64,000 bases of DNA from an uncultured Nitrospira sp. (lineage in GTDB: Bacteria > Nitrospirota > Nitrospiria > Nitrospirales > Nitrospiraceae). Positions 56,541 to 64,000 of the stretch are shown here, one piece after another. Position numbers and translations under genes: made by a program. The stretch is from assembly GCA_902500995.1 (NCBI GenBank), contig CABVSR010000019.1, forward strand, positions 20,762 through 84,761, read 5' to 3'. Each line of letters opens with the position of its first letter. Position 1 is the first letter of the stretch. Below the pieces are notes generated by a model. The model made no database searches and was not told where the DNA came from. It saw nothing but the letters and a program-made list of their open reading frames with translations.

Positions 56541-56927
56541 CTAGTACGGCATCTCGTCGTCGTCGAAACCGAAATGGTGCCCGATTTCGTGCACGACCGT
56601 ATCGCGCACTTCCTGCACCACTTCTTGTTTCGTGCGGCAGAGTCTGAGGATCGGCCCGCGATAGATCGAGATTTTAGCCGGTAGTTGCCCGCCGGCCTGG
56701 AAGAAGGACTCTTTATCGATAGGAAGCCCTTGATAGAGCCCGAGGAGATCTTCGTCTTCGTCCATGTCGAGATCGGCGAGGACCTCCGAGGACGGTTCAT
56801 CCTCCACCACCACGGCGACATTGGTCATCCGCCTGGCGTATTCCTCCGGAAGGCCATCGAGCGCCTGCTGGACCAAGGCCTGAAATTCCGCGTCGTGTAT
56901 GGTCAATGTACGCTTCCGCGGTGACAT
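56541..56927 (-). CDS. Small zincin-like metallopeptidase (PF06262 type)
   Basis: 128 residues, no signal peptide. The zinc motif HEIGHHFGFDDDEMPY is at the very end, and the acidic region ADLDMDEDEDLLGLYQG lies near residue 53, both typical of the minimal zincin family. Substrates are unknown. It starts at 56927 on a weak site, downstream of the structured element at 56973-57093. The two lipoprotein genes follow it. Confidence 0.9.
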   Translation of the reverse strand: MSPRKRTLTIHDAEFQALVQQALDGLPEEYARRMTNVAVVVEDEPSSEVLADLDMDEDEDLLGLYQGLPIDKESFFQAGGQLPAKISIYRGPILRLCRTKQEVVQEVRDTVVHEIGHHFGFDDDEMPY

Positions 56928-56972
56928 GGCTGAACTGTCTCGACACGCCTGTGCAATATTCGAAGTCTGTCA

Positions 56973-57093
56973 GGATGTTCAAACGGGCTGCCGGCAAGGC
57001 CGCAAGGAGCACGTCGACTGAGACGTACAGCCTAGCGTACGTCGCAGGGAGACGTGCGACTGAGAACGCGGCCAGCAGCCCGTTTCAACATCC
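56973..57093. repeat. 121-bp element of four nested inverted repeats (REP/MITE-like)
   Basis: Outer arms of 19 bases (56973-56991 and 57075-57093) pair with one mismatch. Inside them, in order, GGCCGC pairs with GCGGCC (56998-57003/57068-57073), GCACGTC with GACGTGC (57009-57015/57051-57057) and GACGTAC with GTACGTC (57022-57028/57037-57043). CGACTGAGA also occurs twice as a direct repeat. It lies 2 bases after the polA stop and may fold into one long structure that ends or protects the mRNA. I saw no second copy in this window. Confidence 0.75.
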
Positions 57094-57095
57094 GC

Positions 57096-59735
57096 CTACG
57101 GATGGGCGACGCGCCAGTTACACCCCACCCCCACATCCACCTTGAGGGGGACCGATAACCCCAACGCTTCGCCGGTTGCTTCCATTTCCGCTTTGACGAG
57201 GTGTTTCGCCCGCTCCAACTCTTGGTCCGGCACCTCGAAGATCAACTCATCGTGCACTTGCAGGATCATCTTACAGCGAGGCAGTTCGCCTTGCAGGCGC
57301 CGGTGGACGTTGATCATGGCCACTTTGATGAGGTCCGCAGCCGAGCCTTGAATGGGACTGTTGACCGCCATGCGCTCGCCTACGCCGCGCTGGGACGGAT
57401 CGCCGCTCTGCAATTCCGGGATGGGCCGGCGGCGGCCAAGAATCGTGGTCGTATACCCCTTGGTTTTGCCGTCGTTGATGTTGCGATCCATCAGCGCCCG
57501 CACCGCCGAAAACTTCTCGAAAAAAGTCTCGATGTATTTTTTAGCATCGGCTTGGGGGACTCCGATGTTCGAGGCGAGGCCGAACGGGCTGATGCCATAG
57601 ACAATTCCGAAGACGACGCTCTTGGCCGCGCGCCGCATCTCGCGAGTGACCTCGCCGGCGGGCAGATTGAAAATCTCCATGGCCGTCGCCGTGTGAATAT
57701 CTTCGCCCTTCTCGAACACCTCCAACAATCGGGGATCTTGTGAGAGATGGGCCAGAATGCGCGGCTCGACCTGGCTATAGTCGGCGCAGAGCAGGTGATG
57801 GCCGGGCGGCGCAATGAAGGCTTCACGGATGCGCAGGCCATAGTCGCCCTTCACCGGAATGTTTTGGAGATTGGGATCGGTCGAAGAAAGCCGCCCGGTA
57901 GCGGCCACCGTTTGATTGAGCGACGTATGAAGTCGATTGGTCTCGGGATTGACCAGCTGCGGCAAGGCATCGACATAGGTCGATTTGAGTTTGGTCAGGG
58001 TGCGATAGCTGAGGATTTGCGCGGGAAGCTCGTGCTGACTCGCCAGTTGCGTCAACGTGTCTTCATCGGTGGAAAAACCGGTCTTTGTTTTGCGTAACGG
58101 CTTCAGGCCCAGCGTTTCGAATAGCACCGTGGCCAACTGCTTCGGCGAGCCGATGTTAAATTCTCCGCCGGCCAACCGGTAAATCGTGCCGACCATCTGC
58201 TCGAGTTCCCGCTCCAGCTCTTTGCTCAACCCGTGCAGCCCTTCAACGTCGAGTAAGAATCCATTGCGTTCGATTTCGGCCAACACCGGCACCAGCGGCA
58301 TTTCCACTTGCTCGAATAGCGACAGACTGCCCTGCTCGCTCAGCCGTTCGCGCAATAACGGCGCAACCTTGGCCGTGACCGCCGCCGCCTCGCCGGTTCG
58401 ATGGACCAGGCTTTCATCGACATCAAAGAGTGATTGTGGCCCTTTGCCCGCCTCCTCACTGGCACCCAGCTGATACGCCAATAGGTCCATGGCGATCGCT
58501 TCCAGCGTGTGCGCGCGGCGATTGGGGTTCAATAAATAATCGGCGACCATCGTATCGAAGTAAGGGCCCGGCATATCGACCCCCTGCCGGTGAAGCGCCA
58601 GCAGCGCCGGCTTGAGATCCTGCACCGCCTTCGGCTTGTTCCCATCCTTCACATAGGCGGTGAGTGGTGCGGGCCAATCCTGTGCCTCACCCTGAACAAA
58701 CGCGGCAGCCCCGTCCGGCCAGCCGAAAGCACAGCCTCGCAGGTTCGCTCGCACGCCGGCCTCGCCGCTCAACACGCATGCGAGGCCCAGCATGGCATCC
58801 GATTGCCGCCGCTTCAGAAAATTCTCCGCACCCGTGGCATCGTGAATGCGCTCGACCTCTGCCCCGAGCCGATTCTGCTCGGGCGTCTCGCCCTGAAAGG
58901 CCTTCGCCAAGGTCAGGAATTCCAGTTCGCGCAGCAGGCCGACGAGCCTGTTGGTCTGCGGCGCTGTCGCCTGAAAATGCGACGGGACAAATTCGATCGG
59001 GCAATCCAATTGAATGGTCGCCAGTTGCTTGCTCATGCGGGCGCTGTCGCCCTGCGCCAGCAGAAGATTCTTGGTTTTGGCCGGCGTGACTTCTTCGACA
59101 CGGCGCAACAATTCCTCAATCGTGCCGAACTGCGTGATCAACTTCACCGCCGTTTTTTCACCGATCCCTTTGACGCCGGGGATATTGTCGCTGGTATCCC
59201 CCATGAGGCCCATGATCTCGACGACACGGGCCGGCTCCACGCCAAACCGTACCAGGGAATCCGCCTCGCTGAACCACTTGTCTTTCACCGGATCGTAAAT
59301 GCGAGTGTTCGGGGTCAGTAACTGGAACATGTCCTTGTCGCTGGTGACGATCACAACATCGAGGCCTTGCCCCTCACCGTTCCTCGCCAAGGTGCCGATC
59401 AGATCATCGGCTTCGTATCCGGCCTGCCGGATGACGGGCAGAGACAGCGCTTCCACCACGCGGTGGATATAGGGAATCTGCGCGCTCATGCCTTGCGGCA
59501 TGGGAGGTCGTTGCGCCTTGTATTCTTTGAAGGCCTCATGCCGGTGGGTCGGACCTGGTTCATCGAACACGACTGCGACATAGTCCGGGCGATGATCCCG
59601 CAGCACTTTCAGCAACATGGTCGTGAAGCCGTAGACCGCGTTGGTCTGCAGGCCCTTGGAGTTGCTTAAGGGGGGGAGGGCAAAAAACGCCCGATAGATG
59701 TAGGCGCTCCCGTCAATGAGGTAGAGAGTGGGCAC
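57096..59735 (-). CDS. polA: DNA polymerase I
   Basis: 879 residues. The 5'-3' exonuclease is intact (YLIDGSAYIYRAFFALPP at the start, GYEADDLIG and TSDKDMFQLL near residues 105-140). The 3'-5' exonuclease region (about 295-480) lacks the DTETD-type metal motif, so proofreading is probably lost, as in Taq and Bacillus Pol I. Polymerase motifs are intact: DYSQVEPRILAHLSQD near 650 and QVHDELIFEVP near 823. The start is GTG. Confidence 0.97.
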   Translation of the reverse strand: MPTLYLIDGSAYIYRAFFALPPLSNSKGLQTNAVYGFTTMLLKVLRDHRPDYVAVVFDEPGPTHRHEAFKEYKAQRPPMPQGMSAQIPYIHRVVEALSLPVIRQAGYEADDLIGTLARNGEGQGLDVVIVTSDKDMFQLLTPNTRIYDPVKDKWFSEADSLVRFGVEPARVVEIMGLMGDTSDNIPGVKGIGEKTAVKLITQFGTIEELLRRVEEVTPAKTKNLLLAQGDSARMSKQLATIQLDCPIEFVPSHFQATAPQTNRLVGLLRELEFLTLAKAFQGETPEQNRLGAEVERIHDATGAENFLKRRQSDAMLGLACVLSGEAGVRANLRGCAFGWPDGAAAFVQGEAQDWPAPLTAYVKDGNKPKAVQDLKPALLALHRQGVDMPGPYFDTMVADYLLNPNRRAHTLEAIAMDLLAYQLGASEEAGKGPQSLFDVDESLVHRTGEAAAVTAKVAPLLRERLSEQGSLSLFEQVEMPLVPVLAEIERNGFLLDVEGLHGLSKELERELEQMVGTIYRLAGGEFNIGSPKQLATVLFETLGLKPLRKTKTGFSTDEDTLTQLASQHELPAQILSYRTLTKLKSTYVDALPQLVNPETNRLHTSLNQTVAATGRLSSTDPNLQNIPVKGDYGLRIREAFIAPPGHHLLCADYSQVEPRILAHLSQDPRLLEVFEKGEDIHTATAMEIFNLPAGEVTREMRRAAKSVVFGIVYGISPFGLASNIGVPQADAKKYIETFFEKFSAVRALMDRNINDGKTKGYTTTILGRRRPIPELQSGDPSQRGVGERMAVNSPIQGSAADLIKVAMINVHRRLQGELPRCKMILQVHDELIFEVPDQELERAKHLVKAEMEATGEALGLSVPLKVDVGVGCNWRVAHP

Positions 59736-59761
59736 GTGAATAGGCCTCAGTGAGCTGACTG

Positions 59762-60193
59762 CTAGCTGTCCGGCGCCATGATCAGCGGCGGTTTGCCGAA
59801 CTTGGCTCGCATGGCATTGATCGTGCTCAGGACGGTGGATTGTCCCACAATTTTGGCTTCCACGCGCCGCTTGCCGGGAAACTCAATCAACGACAAGCCG
59901 ATCAACATCGTCAGGAGACCCTGCCCCGGCAAGAACAGCATGAGAAATCCCGCGAAGAGAAACACCGCCCCGACGACATTTTTTACGATATGCCCGAGCA
60001 GTCGCAGCACCGGGTGGTGATTTTCCATCCAGGGACGAGGGATGCGGGTATCGAAATAATCCGCCGGCAACCGCATGAGGATGATGGGAATCGCGATTAG
60101 GGTTCCCACGAACATGAAGACGGATGAAACCGCGAACCAAATCAGGACGCTTCCCGGCACGTAGGACTCGATCTGCGCCAACATGTCGCTCAT
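59762..60193 (-). CDS. PGPGW-type membrane protein
   Basis: 143 residues with two or three hydrophobic segments; the motif LPGQGLLTMLIGLSLIEFPGKRR near residue 88 is characteristic of the PGPGW transmembrane family, whose function is unknown. The GTG at 60196 precedes the ATG at 60193; I use the ATG. It lies 27 bases upstream of polA on the same strand. Confidence 0.75.
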   Translation of the reverse strand: MSDMLAQIESYVPGSVLIWFAVSSVFMFVGTLIAIPIILMRLPADYFDTRIPRPWMENHHPVLRLLGHIVKNVVGAVFLFAGFLMLFLPGQGLLTMLIGLSLIEFPGKRRVEAKIVGQSTVLSTINAMRAKFGKPPLIMAPDS

Positions 60194-60250
60194 CACCGGC
60201 GCATCCTAGCATGGGGCTTTGCGCGCCGGAAAGGGTTCGAAGGCGGCGGG

Positions 60251-60279
60251 TTTACGTTGCCTGTTCTGCCGGTTATAAT
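60251..60279 (+). promoter_or_regulatory. Promoter giving a probably leaderless transcript
   Basis: TTTACG (60251-60256) and a perfect TATAAT (60274-60279) are 17 bases apart. The ATG of the next gene is at 60288, only 8 bases after the -10 box, so transcription would start at or beside the start codon. No ribosome-binding site exists in between. Confidence 0.6.
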
Positions 60280-60287
60280 TCCGCACC

Positions 60288-60680
60288 ATGCCGCCGCTCT
60301 CCAGCCGCGTGACGCTGACCGTTCTCCGCTCCCTGGCCTGCCGCTCGGCCCTGTTCGGCCTGGTCTTGTCGCTGAACGTCACCGGCGTCATCGCCCAGCA
60401 GGCACGAGCTACGGATGCCGCCGTAGAATCTGATCTGCAGATCGAGATCACAAAAATCGGGCTCGGCAAAGAAGTCGTCATGACGCAGGGCAAAAAAGAA
60501 TGGTTTATGCGGGTGGAGGTCACGCCGGAAAATTCCGTGATCGTGCGGCAGGAGAAACAAGGAGAGCGTTACCTGCTCGATGAGAGCGAGATGCACGATC
60601 GCGCCATGACCCCGGCCGAGGTGGATGCGGCCATCAGCGACTTTATCAATAGTGTCAAAACCAGACAGAAGGTCAAATAG
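60288..60680 (+). CDS. Small secreted protein of unknown function
   Basis: 130 residues with a signal peptide (hydrophobic core near residues 20-34, cleavage near GVIAQ). The mature part includes IEITKIGLGKEVVMTQGKKEW and a helical end ISDFINSVKTRQK. No family recognised. The mRNA appears leaderless. It ends TAGTG, overlapping a GTG start of the DsrE gene, so the two are probably one operon. Confidence 0.65.
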   Translation: MPPLSSRVTLTVLRSLACRSALFGLVLSLNVTGVIAQQARATDAAVESDLQIEITKIGLGKEVVMTQGKKEWFMRVEVTPENSVIVRQEKQGERYLLDESEMHDRAMTPAEVDAAISDFINSVKTRQKVK

Positions 60681-60685
60681 TGCCC

Positions 60686-61105
60686 ATGGCCGATCAGCCC
60701 AAATTCGTCATCTTTGCCCACAACGCCACCTATGACAAGTTGCACCAGGTCGCGACGCTCGGCCTCACTGCCGCAGCCATGGGGAAGGATGTGATCGTGG
60801 TGTTATTGTTTTGGACCATCAAGAAACTGGCTGAAGGCCGGATCGACCACATCGACTTTCCTCCCGAATATGCCGCCTCGGCCGGCGAAGTCACACGGCT
60901 GCTGAAGGAGAAAAAGGTTCCCACGATTTCCGAGATGTTTCAGGAAGCCCGACTCGTCGGGCGATTTCGCCTCATCGCCTGTAGCGCGGGACTCGAATAT
61001 ATGGGAGTTCAAGCGGGCGCAGTCGAACGGAATGTGGATGAAGTCCTCGGCCTCCCTGCCATTCTCTCTCTGACCGCGCAGGCGGAGACGAAGCTCTTCA
61101 TTTGA
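60686..61105 (+). CDS. DsrE/DsrF-like family protein
   Basis: 139 residues, cytoplasmic. It starts with FVIFAHNATYDKLHQVATLGLTAAAMGKDV, typical of the DsrE fold, and has a conserved cysteine in LIACSAGLEYMGVQ near residue 106. Related proteins carry sulfur on this cysteine (TusD/DsrE) or act in the peroxiredoxin-like group. No dsr or tus genes are next to it, though a TusA-family gene lies about 3 kb away. The ATG at 60686 is used; a GTG at 60680 is an alternative. Confidence 0.82.
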   Translation: MADQPKFVIFAHNATYDKLHQVATLGLTAAAMGKDVIVVLLFWTIKKLAEGRIDHIDFPPEYAASAGEVTRLLKEKKVPTISEMFQEARLVGRFRLIACSAGLEYMGVQAGAVERNVDEVLGLPAILSLTAQAETKLFI

Positions 61106-61181
61106 CCGCGTCTGTCGTATCTCGTCGCTCAGAATCTCGCTGAGGAGCCGGTGGCTGATAGCGATAATCGACGCTTGACGC

Positions 61182-61841
61182 TTAACGGCTTTTCGTCACG
61201 CCCACTCGATCGCAATAGACGGCGATCTTGCACCGGCTGCAGAAGGGAGACACGGGCTGGCAGAGGTTCTGCCCGAAGGGCACGAGGAGGTCATTGAACG
61301 TGATCCAATACTTGCGGGGCAAGATACCGCGCAAAGCCTGTTCCGTCTGATCGGGAGTTTTCGTGTTCACGTAACCCCACCGGTTGCTGATGCGATGGAC
61401 ATGGATGTCGACACAAATACCCGGTTTCTCATAACCGACGGTCACGACCAGATTGGCCGTCTTCCGACCCACGCCCGGCAACGTTAGTAACTCTTCGATG
61501 CGGTCCGGCACTCGACCCTGGTAGCGATCCAGCAGTTGCGTGCAAATCTGCTGAATGTGCTTGGCCTTGGTCCGGTAGAATCCAACAGGATAGATGGCTG
61601 ACTCGACAGCCGATCGGGACAGGCGCTGCATGGTCTGCGGCGTTGAAGCCAACGCAAAGAGCCGGGCGCTGGCTTCGGCGGTGGTCTTGTCTTTGGTTCG
61701 AAGACTGAGCAGGCAGGAAATCAGCACCAGGAAGGGATCGCGGCCGGACTCTTTGGCTACGACGCCGACCACCGGATCCGGCCAGCGGGCGATCTCCCGT
61801 TTGACCGTTCGGATGACGGCGTGGATCTCATGCGCCTGCAT
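61182..61841 (-). CDS. nth: Endonuclease III-like DNA glycosylase/lyase
   Basis: 219 residues. The helix-hairpin-helix LLTLPGVGRKTANLVV has the catalytic Lys near residue 131, and the catalytic Asp is in GICVDIHVHR near 144. The [4Fe-4S] cysteines are C-x6-C-x2-C-x5-C in CQPVSPFCSRCKIAVYC near the end. Removes oxidised pyrimidines in base excision repair. Convergent with the DsrE gene. Confidence 0.95.
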   Translation of the reverse strand: MQAHEIHAVIRTVKREIARWPDPVVGVVAKESGRDPFLVLISCLLSLRTKDKTTAEASARLFALASTPQTMQRLSRSAVESAIYPVGFYRTKAKHIQQICTQLLDRYQGRVPDRIEELLTLPGVGRKTANLVVTVGYEKPGICVDIHVHRISNRWGYVNTKTPDQTEQALRGILPRKYWITFNDLLVPFGQNLCQPVSPFCSRCKIAVYCDRVGVTKSR

Positions 61842-61910
61842 GGAGGTGCCGGAAAGTAGAGTTGATGGGCAATCGTCGCGATGGTCGGCGGAGGGAAAAA
61901 CGCCTGACGT

Positions 61911-62105
61911 CTATTCGGGGCGTCTCTTTGCAAGCCACTTCTGGCGGCGGCGTTGAGCTTCCCGCTCTTTCGCCTTTTTCCGGACACTCGGCTTCTCGTA
62001 ATACCGGCGGCGCTTCAGTTCGCGGAACAATCCTTCGCCCGCCAGTTTCTTTTTGGCGACCTTCAGAGCTTTTTCAACGTTGTTATTGAAGACCTTAATT
62101 TCCAT
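61911..62105 (-). CDS. rpsU: 30S ribosomal protein S21
   Basis: 64 residues: VFNNNVEKALKVAKKKLAGE, LFRELKRRRYYEKPSVRKK and a basic tail. S21 is present in a subset of bacteria and helps mRNA selection by the 30S subunit. It lies 23 bases after the ftcD gene, on the same strand. Confidence 0.96.
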   Translation of the reverse strand: MEIKVFNNNVEKALKVAKKKLAGEGLFRELKRRRYYEKPSVRKKAKEREAQRRRQKWLAKRRPE

Positions 62106-62128
62106 CGTCAGCTACCTTCGACTCTCTT

Positions 62129-63691
62129 TCACCGAAGTTTCAGGATATTCAACAGGTTTTGGGACCACGAATCGAAGGGCGGAGTGTAGCATAGCGATTT
62201 CGCATCCACAAGCATTTGTTCCGCAACGGCAAAACGTTCCCGAATCGATGCAACAAGTTGCTGATTTGATTGCGCTTTCATGTTCTCTCCGACCATGTCC
62301 ACACAGCCATCGATGACCGCATCCGCCAGTTGAATGCCCATCTTCAGGTCCGGCTGAAGCTCCGGCTTCGCATGCGCCAAGAGGCCGCGGAGAAGCGGGA
62401 TCACTTCGCAACAGAGCTTCACGATTTCCATCGGGGTTTCAATCGCGCCCAATCCAGCGGATGCGAGTTGCAGGGCGCGATCCGGGTGGTTCGGTGGAAG
62501 CTTCCTCGCCTGGAGCACCAGCGCATAGGCCTCCCGATCTGCCTGCACCAATTCGCGCAGCCTCGTCCCGATCTCGGATAGGCGTTTTTCAGCCGCGCGC
62601 GCACGATTCAGTTTGGCCACCATGGTGCCGAGCGTCGCCGCGAAAGAGGCCGCGAGCGCGCCGACACTGCCCCCCGTCAACCCCTGCTCAGCGGCCACGG
62701 TCACACTGGGTGTGCTGGATTTCGCCGGCAGCGACGGCGACTCCTTGCCCGGCTGTGACCCCGTCAGCCGCCCAATCGCCGCTCGCGATTCGGCACTGTC
62801 CAATCGCATTTCGAGCACCTGCCTTCCTTCAAATCGATCGAGACGCAGCGCCTGCTCCGCGGTATCAATGAGACACTGTTCGGGCACCAGTCCGACAATT
62901 TCCGTCCCCGCCACGCCGACTCCCCGGGACGCGGCTTCTCGCTCCACCGCGGCGAACGCCACGTGAAGCGGCGTCTCTTCATAGTTCGTCAGGTTCATCG
63001 AGACCTGCACAAGCCCATGGCTTTTGAGTTCGACGCCGATCGCCTTCACGCATGGAAGCCCTCCGCTCGACTGCCGAACCGCCTTCGCAATCGCCCTGGC
63101 AACCGACAGGTCCGCGCTCTTCAAATTCACGTTAAAGGCAATGAGCGGCCACCGCGCGCCGACCACGGTGGCTCCGGCGGTGTGATGCAACTGTTTCGGG
63201 CCGAAGTCCGGCACCCAGGAGGGGTCCGCGGCCATCCGATCCGCCAGTCCCTTCAAGCCGCCTTTTCGAATCCATTCCAGTTGCACGTGCTCAGGCCTCG
63301 CCGCCGCCTGTTCGTAGAGAAAGACGGGGATCTTCAACTCATTTCCAATCCGCTGGCCGACCATGCGCGCCAATTGCACACAATCCTGCATGCTGACTTC
63401 GCGAATGGGCACGAACGGCATGACATCCGTCGCGCCGACGCGCGGATGTTCACCATGATGGCTTCGCAAGTCGATCAGCTGAGAGGCCAGCCGCGCCATT
63501 TGAAAGGCCACCTCGGCGACGGCATAGGGCCGTCCGGCGAACGTCACGACGGCACGGTGATGGTCGGCATCGTGTGATTCATCCAGCAAGGCCACACCGG
63601 GCACGGATCGAACCAGCTGGACCAAGGCCTGGATGACCTCGGGATTCCGGCCTTCACTGAAATTGGGCACACATTCGACAATTTGACTCAC
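62129..63691 (-). CDS. ftcD: Fused glutamate formimidoyltransferase / formimidoyl-THF cyclodeaminase
   Basis: 520 residues. The N-terminal domain (about 1-300) starts IVECVPNFSEGRNPEVI and has DADHHRAVVTFAG with the catalytic His near residue 40 and GATDVMPFVPIRE near 80. The C-terminal cyclodeaminase (about 330-510) has the LTGGSVGALAASFAATLGTMVAKL segment. No histidine-degradation genes are adjacent, so it may handle 5-formyl- or 5-formimino-THF in folate recycling. The GTG at 63691 has AAGGAA upstream; the open frame to 63841 is not supported. Confidence 0.93.
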   Translation of the reverse strand: MSQIVECVPNFSEGRNPEVIQALVQLVRSVPGVALLDESHDADHHRAVVTFAGRPYAVAEVAFQMARLASQLIDLRSHHGEHPRVGATDVMPFVPIREVSMQDCVQLARMVGQRIGNELKIPVFLYEQAAARPEHVQLEWIRKGGLKGLADRMAADPSWVPDFGPKQLHHTAGATVVGARWPLIAFNVNLKSADLSVARAIAKAVRQSSGGLPCVKAIGVELKSHGLVQVSMNLTNYEETPLHVAFAAVEREAASRGVGVAGTEIVGLVPEQCLIDTAEQALRLDRFEGRQVLEMRLDSAESRAAIGRLTGSQPGKESPSLPAKSSTPSVTVAAEQGLTGGSVGALAASFAATLGTMVAKLNRARAAEKRLSEIGTRLRELVQADREAYALVLQARKLPPNHPDRALQLASAGLGAIETPMEIVKLCCEVIPLLRGLLAHAKPELQPDLKMGIQLADAVIDGCVDMVGENMKAQSNQQLVASIRERFAVAEQMLVDAKSLCYTPPFDSWSQNLLNILKLR

Positions 63692-63799
63692 GGCATTCCT
63701 TCTGCAGGCCACGCAGGCGAGGCGCGCGACACGCGATGGATGCGCAATGTGTTGCCGGGGGCGCCTGCCTACTTGTGGGGCAAGCCCGGGACAAGAAAA

Positions 63800-63832
63800 A
63801 AGCCGGAGGCGGGCAACCATCCCCTCCGGCTT
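63800..63832 (-). terminator. Rho-independent terminator after the TusA-family gene
   Basis: AAGCCGGAGG and CCTCCGGCTT form a 10-bp stem with a 13-base loop. On the minus strand TTTTTT follows. It separates the TusA-family gene (ending 63881) from ftcD. Confidence 0.85.
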
Positions 63833-63880
63833 GGCGAACACATGACGGCCTCGTCTCCGCGTGGCTGCCGCTGCATGCGG

Positions 63881-64000
63881 CTACTTGGCTTTTTTGACGA
63901 AGGCCTTGTAGATCCGTTTGGAAGAACTCTGCTCCTCTTCCAGCCCCACCATTTCATGGCCGGTCGTCTCACACCAGGCCGGCATATCCTTCTTGATGCC
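63881..64000 (-). CDS. TusA-family sulfurtransferase, C-terminal fragment at window edge
   Basis: 39 codons plus a stop read in from the window edge: KKDMPAWCETTGHEMVGLEE, then KRIYKAFVKKAK. This matches the C-terminal half of TusA/SirA-like proteins, where D-I-P-A-W-C precedes the GH segment. The active-site cysteine motif (C-P-x-P) lies outside the window. The protein would pass sulfur in tRNA thiolation or sulfur metabolism. A terminator follows it. Confidence 0.8.
   Translation of the reverse strand, partial: GIKKDMPAWCETTGHEMVGLEEEQSSSKRIYKAFVKKAK

Overview
The window reads as one stretch of a GC-rich bacterial chromosome, most likely from Nitrospirota (Nitrospira-like). That assignment is an inference from gene content: an alaC-hom-thrC-apgM-lysC-cimA amino-acid operon, a nusA-infB operon, secreted cupredoxin, Rieske and DsrE proteins, and several secreted proteins I cannot assign. 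No 16S gene is present to confirm it. I see no insertion sequence, prophage or CRISPR array. Nearly all DNA is coding and genes are packed in operons with ATGA or GTGA overlaps.

Layout. 1-5.45 kb: type IV pilus cluster on the minus strand (prepilin peptidase, FimT, PilV, PilW, a large PilX and the start of the PilB ATPase). 5.6-10.6 kb: a small LuxR-type regulator, then rlmB, cysS, dedA, surE, tRNA-Pro, a MerR regulator and ihfA. 10.7-18.6 kb: the aspartate-family operon behind a good sigma70-type promoter. 18.9-24.8 kb (plus strand): pdxJ, nnr, tsaE, lapA-like, mutS. 24.9-26.5 kb: two secreted proteins that look like distant paralogues. 26.5-38.6 kb (minus): M16 peptidase, pnp, rpsO, truB, rbfA, DUF503, infB, nusA, rimP, with a terminator-like hairpin just before rimP; upstream lie dat, an I42-like inhibitor, a Rieske protein and a DUF192 protein. 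38.7-44.2 kb: ferredoxin, secreted protein, cupredoxin, spermidine-synthase-like membrane protein, CBS protein and ugd.

44.2-51.0 kb is the most unusual part: five adjacent HEAT-repeat genes preceded by a secreted protein and an alkaline-phosphatase-superfamily protein whose metal-binding motifs are degenerate. 51.2-56.9 kb is an accessory zone: two secreted FlgT/LPP20-like proteins, an alpha/beta-hydrolase-like protein, a probable nucleotidyltransferase toxin-antitoxin pair, two related lipoprotein genes (one broken by an in-frame TGA) and a small zincin peptidase. 57.0 kb holds a 121-bp element of four nested inverted repeats. 57.1-64 kb: polA, a PGPGW membrane protein, a secreted protein plus DsrE pair on a probably leaderless transcript, nth, rpsU, a fused ftcD and the end of a TusA-family gene.

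How the parts fit. The core operons cover translation and RNA turnover (nusA-pnp block), aspartate-family synthesis feeding threonine and, through citramalate, isoleucine, and DNA repair (mutS, polA, nth). The best candidates for undescribed biology are the HEAT-repeat/pseudo-phosphatase operon, the toxin-antitoxin pair, the nested-palindrome element and the hairpin in front of rimP.
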